A stretch of DNA of 64,000 nt from Oceanobacter sp. 1_MG-2023. Its GTDB lineage: Bacteria; Pseudomonadota; Gammaproteobacteria; Pseudomonadales; Oceanobacteraceae. Location: assembly GCF_030689025.1 (NCBI RefSeq), contig NZ_JAUYWA010000014.1:1-64000 (forward strand). Reading direction: 5' to 3'. The position numbers and the translations under genes are program-made. Below the pieces are notes generated by a model. It was given only the letters and a program-made list of their open reading frames with translations. It had not been told where the DNA came from and ran no database searches. Below are positions 60,478 to 64,000 of this stretch, in pieces (the first letter of the stretch is position 1; each line of letters starts with the position of its first letter).

Positions 60478-61455
60478 GTGAGTATGAATATATCGGTCAT
60501 TGGTGCCGGTGCAATTGGCGGCTATATCGCCGCCCGATTGGCCAGCATCGACGTCAGGGTCAACCTGATTGCCCGTGGCGCAACACTGGCGGCCTTACAA
60601 CAGCATGGCATCGGCCTACAGGAAGGTGACCAGCCCCCAGCGTTTTTCAGCGTCAACGCCGTGGCAGATGCCACCAGTCTGCCGTCCCAGGATCTGATTA
60701 TCGTTGCCGTCAAGGAACCTGCTTTGGCGTCGGTGTTACCGCACATCCAGGCGCTGATGGGGCCAAACACCCGCGTGATGACGGCAATGAACGGCATTCC
60801 CTGGTGGTTCACCGCCGGACTGGTCTCCGGTCAGAGCATCCATCTCGGCAGCCTCGACCCCCAGGCCGCACTACAACAGGCGATTCCATCCAGCCAGATC
60901 ATTGGCTGCGTATTGCATATGGCCTGCAGCAATGTCAGAACCGGGGTGATACGCCACAGCATTGGCCACCGCATGGTGCTGGGCAGCCCGGGGCAACAGC
61001 CGGATGCAGGTTTGCACCACATCGCCAACCTGCTCAACCAAGCCGGTTTTGAAGCCAGCCTGTCAGATTACATCCAGCGCGATATCTGGTTCAAACTGTG
61101 GGGTAATATGACCCACAACCCGGTGTCGGCGCTGACCCATGCCACCACCGACCAGATCATCAATGACCCCTACACCAGCCAACTGGTGGTACGGGTGATG
61201 GCCGAAGCCCAGCAGGTCGGCTGCCGGATCGGCTGTGACATTGATCAGGACCCGGTTGAACGCAACCGGGAAGCCCTCAAGCTGGGGGCATTCAAAACCT
61301 CCATGCTGCAAGACGTGGAAGCCAACCGGCCGTTGGAAATCAACGCTCTGCTGGGGGCTTTTTGTGACCTGGCACAGCAGTTGTCGGTAGCAGTGCCTTG
61401 TGCCGAAAGTCTGTTTGGTCTGGTGCGGTTGATGGATCGCAACCGCAACCATTAA
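60478..61455 (+). CDS. 2-dehydropantoate 2-reductase-family enzyme (PanE/ApbA-like)
   Basis: A 325-residue NADPH-dependent reductase. The Rossmann motif GAGAIGGYIAARL is at about residue 9-21, the catalytic Lys region at IIVAVKEPAL (about 77-86), and the helical C-terminal domain carries WFKLWGNMTHNPVSAL (about 204-219) with the conserved Lys and Asn. I prefer GTG 60478, ten bases after AGGAG; ATG 60484 is an alternative. It follows the orphan DctP by seven bases. In catabolic operons such proteins reduce 2-oxo acids other than ketopantoate. That and the aldolase context point to a hydroxy- or branched-acid pathway, not vitamin synthesis. Confidence 0.83.
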   Translation: MSMNISVIGAGAIGGYIAARLASIDVRVNLIARGATLAALQQHGIGLQEGDQPPAFFSVNAVADATSLPSQDLIIVAVKEPALASVLPHIQALMGPNTRVMTAMNGIPWWFTAGLVSGQSIHLGSLDPQAALQQAIPSSQIIGCVLHMACSNVRTGVIRHSIGHRMVLGSPGQQPDAGLHHIANLLNQAGFEASLSDYIQRDIWFKLWGNMTHNPVSALTHATTDQIINDPYTSQLVVRVMAEAQQVGCRIGCDIDQDPVERNREALKLGAFKTSMLQDVEANRPLEINALLGAFCDLAQQLSVAVPCAESLFGLVRLMDRNRNH

Positions 61456-61476
61456 TAGCACCGTATCCGGCCAGCG

Positions 61477-61520
61477 ACTCCGTTATGCTGAACGCGCTTC
61501 GGTATCCGGAATAACGGAGT
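61477..61520 (+). terminator. Stem-loop after the reductase gene
   Basis: ACTCCGTTAT (61477-61486) and ATAACGGAGT (61511-61520) form a perfect 10-base stem with a 24-base loop, 21 bases after the stop. No T tract follows, so termination is uncertain. Confidence 0.45.
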
Positions 61521-61685
61521 CGGGCTTGCCCGGCAAGAACAGCAACTAACTCTCGTTAGCCAGAAACAAACGTCATCCAATGCTTGAAATCACCGATTGC
61601 GCCAGCACCGGAGGCCTGCCCTGTCACCCCCGACAATAGTACGCCTCAGTCAGCAACCCTGACAGAAAATTGCTAAACTGCCGCC

Positions 61686-62148
61686 TTGATAGCCGACGGC
61701 AAGGCTTCAGCACTGGAGCGATTCCGTCCGCAAAAGCATGTCCGGGCGCTATCACCCGGATTAAGGATCGGCTATATGGATATGGTGGCCGATGATGAAT
61801 TGATTTCTGCAGTCAGAGCGTTGCGACGTCTGATATATCGTCACCCACCCACCGGTCAATATCCAGCGGCGATTGGCGCTGTTTTTATCCCTGGGGCACT
61901 ACGATACCTATTTGCGTAAACTCAGGGGGATTCATTCAACCAAGCGGCAACGTATGGTTGAATCGATTGAATGCCATTTTCCAGAAATGAGAACTGCCAA
62001 CAGCTTTATTGAAGGGGCAACGTCTGCCTGGTTAGCCGCAGACGAGCATATCGATACCAAAGAAGTCGCCTGGCTGGCGGCTCAAAACAGCATTCTGATA
62101 GTTACACCAGACCGGAGAAGGTTGGCCGTGTCTCTTGCACCGTATTGA
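61686..62148 (+). pseudogene. Remnant of a MocR-type (GntR-aminotransferase) regulator
   Basis: The C-terminal aminotransferase-like part remains in two frames. First frame: LSPGLRIGYMDMVADDELIS and RRLIYRHPPTGQ. After a frameshift near 61860: ALFLSLGHYDTYLRKLRGIH, then KRQRMVESIECHFPEMR, ending at TGA 62148. This order of segments is that of the fold-type I domain of MocR/PdxR regulators. The winged HTH and the PLP lysine region are missing. The nearby class III aminotransferase could have been its former target. Confidence 0.65.
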
Positions 62149-63251
<1,103 letters not shown>

Positions 63252-63276
63252 CACCGGAATCCAACGGAGATACGTT

Positions 63277-64000
63277 ATGCCACCACTCGATCAATACACC
63301 GACGAAGAGATCAAACACTTCGATCAATCTTACGTCTGGCATCATATAACCCCCGGAGCCGCGGCCGCAAAAGGGCTGCCTGTGTTCGTCAAGGGCGATG
63401 GTCTGGATTTGTGGGATATCGATGGCAATCACTATCTGGATGCCTCTGCCGGTGGTGTCTGGGTCACGAATGTGGGTTATGGCCGGCGGGAAATAGTGGA
63501 TGCGATCAGCGCCCAGTTGCTGGAGCTGAATTTCTTTGCCGGTGGTATGGGCAGCAAACCGGCGGCCAGCTTTGCCCATCGCCTGCTGGAAAAGATGCCG
63601 GGGATGAACCGGGTGTACTATTCCAGCTCCGGTTCCGAGGCCAACGAAAAAGCCTTCAAGATGGTGCGCCAGATTTCCCACAAGTATTATGACGGCAAAA
63701 AGAACAAGATTCTTTACCGCGATCGGGATTACCACGGCACCACCATCGCCGCCTTGAGTGCGGCCGGGCAATCCCAGCGCCGGGAACAGTTCGGCCCGTT
63801 TGTGCCGGATTTTGTTGAGTTTCCGCACTGCTTCGAATATCGCAACCAGTTTGACGATGCCACCGACTACGGCCAAAAAGCCGCCCAGTTACTGGAAGAT
63901 GTCATTCTGCGCGAAGGGCCGGAAACGGTTGGCGCGGTGATTATTGAGCCGATTACCGCCGGGGGCGGCATTATCACGCCACCAGAAGGGTATTTGCAGG
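63277..64000 (+). CDS. Class III aminotransferase, 5' part (runs off the window)
   Basis: The first 241 residues of a PLP-dependent class III (omega) aminotransferase; there is no stop before the window ends. Typical features are HITPGAAAAKGLPVFVKGDG, LDLWDIDGNHYLDASAGGVW, the cofactor phosphate loop in YYSSSGSEANEKAFK (about 108-122), and YHGTTIAALSAAG (about 148-160). The PLP lysine lies beyond the window. GGAGA stands about six bases before ATG 63277. It is in operon position after the SDR gene. Substrates of related enzymes include beta-alanine, taurine and putrescine; none can be chosen here. Confidence 0.9.
   Translation, partial: MPPLDQYTDEEIKHFDQSYVWHHITPGAAAAKGLPVFVKGDGLDLWDIDGNHYLDASAGGVWVTNVGYGRREIVDAISAQLLELNFFAGGMGSKPAASFAHRLLEKMPGMNRVYYSSSGSEANEKAFKMVRQISHKYYDGKKNKILYRDRDYHGTTIAALSAAGQSQRREQFGPFVPDFVEFPHCFEYRNQFDDATDYGQKAAQLLEDVILREGPETVGAVIIEPITAGGGIITPPEGYLQ

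Overview
The window reads as chromosome from a mesophilic, probably marine or aquatic gammaproteobacterium of the Oceanospirillales/Pseudomonadales assemblage. Supporting this are a minCDE cluster, a LexA-type box before dinB, DUF2788, DUF4404 and PA3496-family small proteins, an acuR/acuI pair, TRAP transporters and a sigma-54/NtrC-type amtB promoter. I cannot assign a genus from sequence alone. No rRNA, tRNA, CRISPR array or prophage was seen.

Layout. 1-3267: a small accessory block (GAF-Fis regulator, CBS protein, DUF4404 protein, unknown protein) bracketed by two copies of a MITE-like repeat in inverted orientation. 3387-12720: mostly housekeeping genes, namely a DUF2788 membrane protein, an FAD oxidoreductase, a GT4/PAP2 pair, SOS-regulated dinB, a hopJ-minC-minD-minE operon, an M42-type peptidase, a 58-residue PA3496-family gene and a 2OG-Fe(II) oxygenase. 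12817-14656: acuI and its likely repressor gene acuR, each preceded by the same palindrome. 14764-18316: a tightly overlapping minus-strand operon (ExbB/TolQ-like channel, TolR-like protein with a YfaP-like beta domain, membrane protein, lipoprotein) and a kinase-fold gene. 18620-22529: an FdhF/YdeP-family molybdoenzyme, SirB2, dtd and a DUF4124 protein.

22624-48769 is a complete 4-hydroxyphenylacetate (homoprotocatechuate) catabolic island. The left arm (minus strand) is hpaE-hpaF, a TRAP transporter dctPQM, a universal stress protein and an AraC regulator. The right arm (plus strand) is hpaG1-hpaG2-hpaH-hpaI-hpaA, hpaR, an aldehyde dehydrogenase (probably for succinic semialdehyde), an MFS pump, hpaD, and a two-component hydroxylase of the Acinetobacter C2/C1 type. 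Every step from 4-hydroxyphenylacetate to pyruvate and succinate can be assigned. A recurring operator, TTAAyATrTTAA, lies in the hpaE, hpaG, hpaR and dehydrogenase leaders; in two of them it fills the spacer of a good sigma-70 promoter. It is probably the HpaR operator.

Between the two arms (29429-37130), with its own strong terminator, sits the most unusual object: a MoxR-type AAA+ ATPase, a VWA (DUF2201-like) protein whose HExxH motif has become HQLLH, and two tandem paralogous giant repeat proteins. The second of these is broken by one extra C in a C5 tract. I know of no description of this exact gene set.

48984-57100 is a decay zone: a broken unknown gene, amtB with an unknown partner gene and an NtrC/sigma-54 control region, a dead LHH-nuclease toxin with a dead candidate immunity gene, a methyltransferase, a DUF1566 (Lcl) lipoprotein and an IS5-family transposase ruin. 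57329-64000 holds a LysR regulator divergent from a class II aldolase, an orphan second DctP, a ketopantoate-reductase-like enzyme, a MocR-type ruin, an SDR dehydrogenase and the start of a class III aminotransferase.
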